Part shown: positions 33,862 to 34,012 of the stretch, in pieces
Numbering within the stretch: position 1 is the first letter of the stretch
Layout of the letters: every line of letters begins with the position of its first letter
Source: an uncultured Clostridia bacterium
GTDB taxonomy: Bacteria; Bacillota; Clostridia; Christensenellales; Borkfalkiaceae
Direction of reading: 5' to 3'
NCBI GenBank assembly: GCA_934796775.1
Contig: CAKVPH010000019.1
Coordinates: 1 to 34,012 of the forward strand
DNA length: 34,012 nt
Notes under the pieces: generated by a model
Database searches by the model: none
What the model saw: the letters and a program-made list of their open reading frames with translations, nothing else
Told to the model about the DNA's origin: nothing
Made by a program: the position numbers and the translations under genes

Positions 33862-34012
33862 CATAAACTATGTGATGTTAAAATTTGAGCAAGTCAAATT
33901 TTAAGTTGCTAAACGCAACCACCTTGATAAAATCAAGGCATCACAGTTTGAATAAACATCAGTTGCTGGCAAGTATCCCTTCGGGCTGTTTGCCGACAAC
34001 TTCCGATAATAT
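33862..34012 (+). ncRNA. Structured RNA candidate with a four-way junction (cut by window edge)
   Basis: The sequence folds compactly. P1: AAACT.GTGATG (33865-33877) with CATCACAGTTT (33939-33949). P2: TTAAAATTTGA/TCAAATTTTAA (33878-33904). P3: GTTGC/GCAAC (33905-33919). P4: CCTTGAT/ATCAAGG (33922-33938). Only two bases are unpaired inside the junction. P5 follows: AGTTG/CAACT, GGCAA/TTGCC and a C(UUCG)G tetraloop (33961-34001). It is richer in GC than its surroundings. It does not fit tRNA. The class is unknown and the 3' end may lie beyond the window. The strand is inferred from the promoter and the UUCG loop. Confidence 0.5.

Noticed and set aside
33862..33950. Cloverleaf resembling a tRNA
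   Set aside because: Arm lengths are wrong (11-bp second stem, bulged closing stem), there is no TTCRA T-loop, no anticodon-loop pattern and no acceptor end.
33925..34012. Minus-strand frame ending SEVVGKQPEGILASN at the right edge
   Set aside because: It could be the end of a gene, but it overlaps the paired P5 hairpin and is too short to recognise; the RNA reading explains the palindromes better.
1..34012. CRISPR array
   Set aside because: No regularly spaced identical repeats were found; the DUF2779/Cas4-like gene has no Cas neighbours.

Overview
The window looks like an accessory island of an AT-rich, low-GC Gram-positive bacterium (Bacillota, probably a gut Clostridia-type lineage). 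The reasons are the very AT-rich sequence with standard stop codons, strong AAGGAG-type ribosome sites, and families common there: large serine recombinases, an XRE regulator, AbiE, CPCC proteins, WYL and SLOG proteins. No housekeeping gene, rRNA or tRNA was found. Almost everything is mobile-element or defence related.

Region 1 (1-7485) is a nest of integrative elements. A segment of about 6.3 kb (105-6412) is bounded by the two halves of a serine-integrase attachment site. It lies inside the 3' end of an older tyrosine-integrase gene, and rejoining the flanks restores that reading frame. The element carries a serine recombinase that has lost its catalytic domain, a tight three-gene operon (XRE/ankyrin-like protein, an unknown protein, a DEDDh exonuclease) and a DinD-family gene. 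Beside it is a second, intact tyrosine integrase (6550-7485).

Region 2 (7841-14017, + strand) is a restriction-modification-like operon: a small motif-I methylase-like protein, an Eco57I-type adenine methylase, a DUF2971 protein and a GIY-YIG/SF2 helicase. Near-identical terminators flank it, and a MITE-like inverted repeat and a SLOG protein follow.

Region 3 (14062-19812, - strand) is one operon from a consensus promoter: abiEi, abiEii, a metallophosphatase that has lost its first metal-binding motif, and a large YobI-like membrane P-loop NTPase.

Region 4 (20274-26319, - strand) holds a WYL regulator, a small Cys-rich protein, two adjacent DUF262 proteins (GmrSD-like; one has an HNH DUF1524 end) and decaying CPCC paralogues, one with a poly-A frameshift.

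Region 5 (26470-34012) is the least familiar. It encodes an FtsK-type DNA motor with an apparent FtsZ C-terminal domain inserted before its winged helix, a zinc-ribbon protein, a DnaB-like protein and a second FtsK-like protein that both have broken Walker A motifs, a Cas4-like/DUF2779 nuclease, a PD-(D/E)XK-like protein and a sigma region-4 protein. AAAA-centred palindromes recur at two divergent control regions. The right edge has a compact four-way-junction RNA candidate. These genes may form one regulated unit acting on host DNA or division. That function is inferred from domains only.
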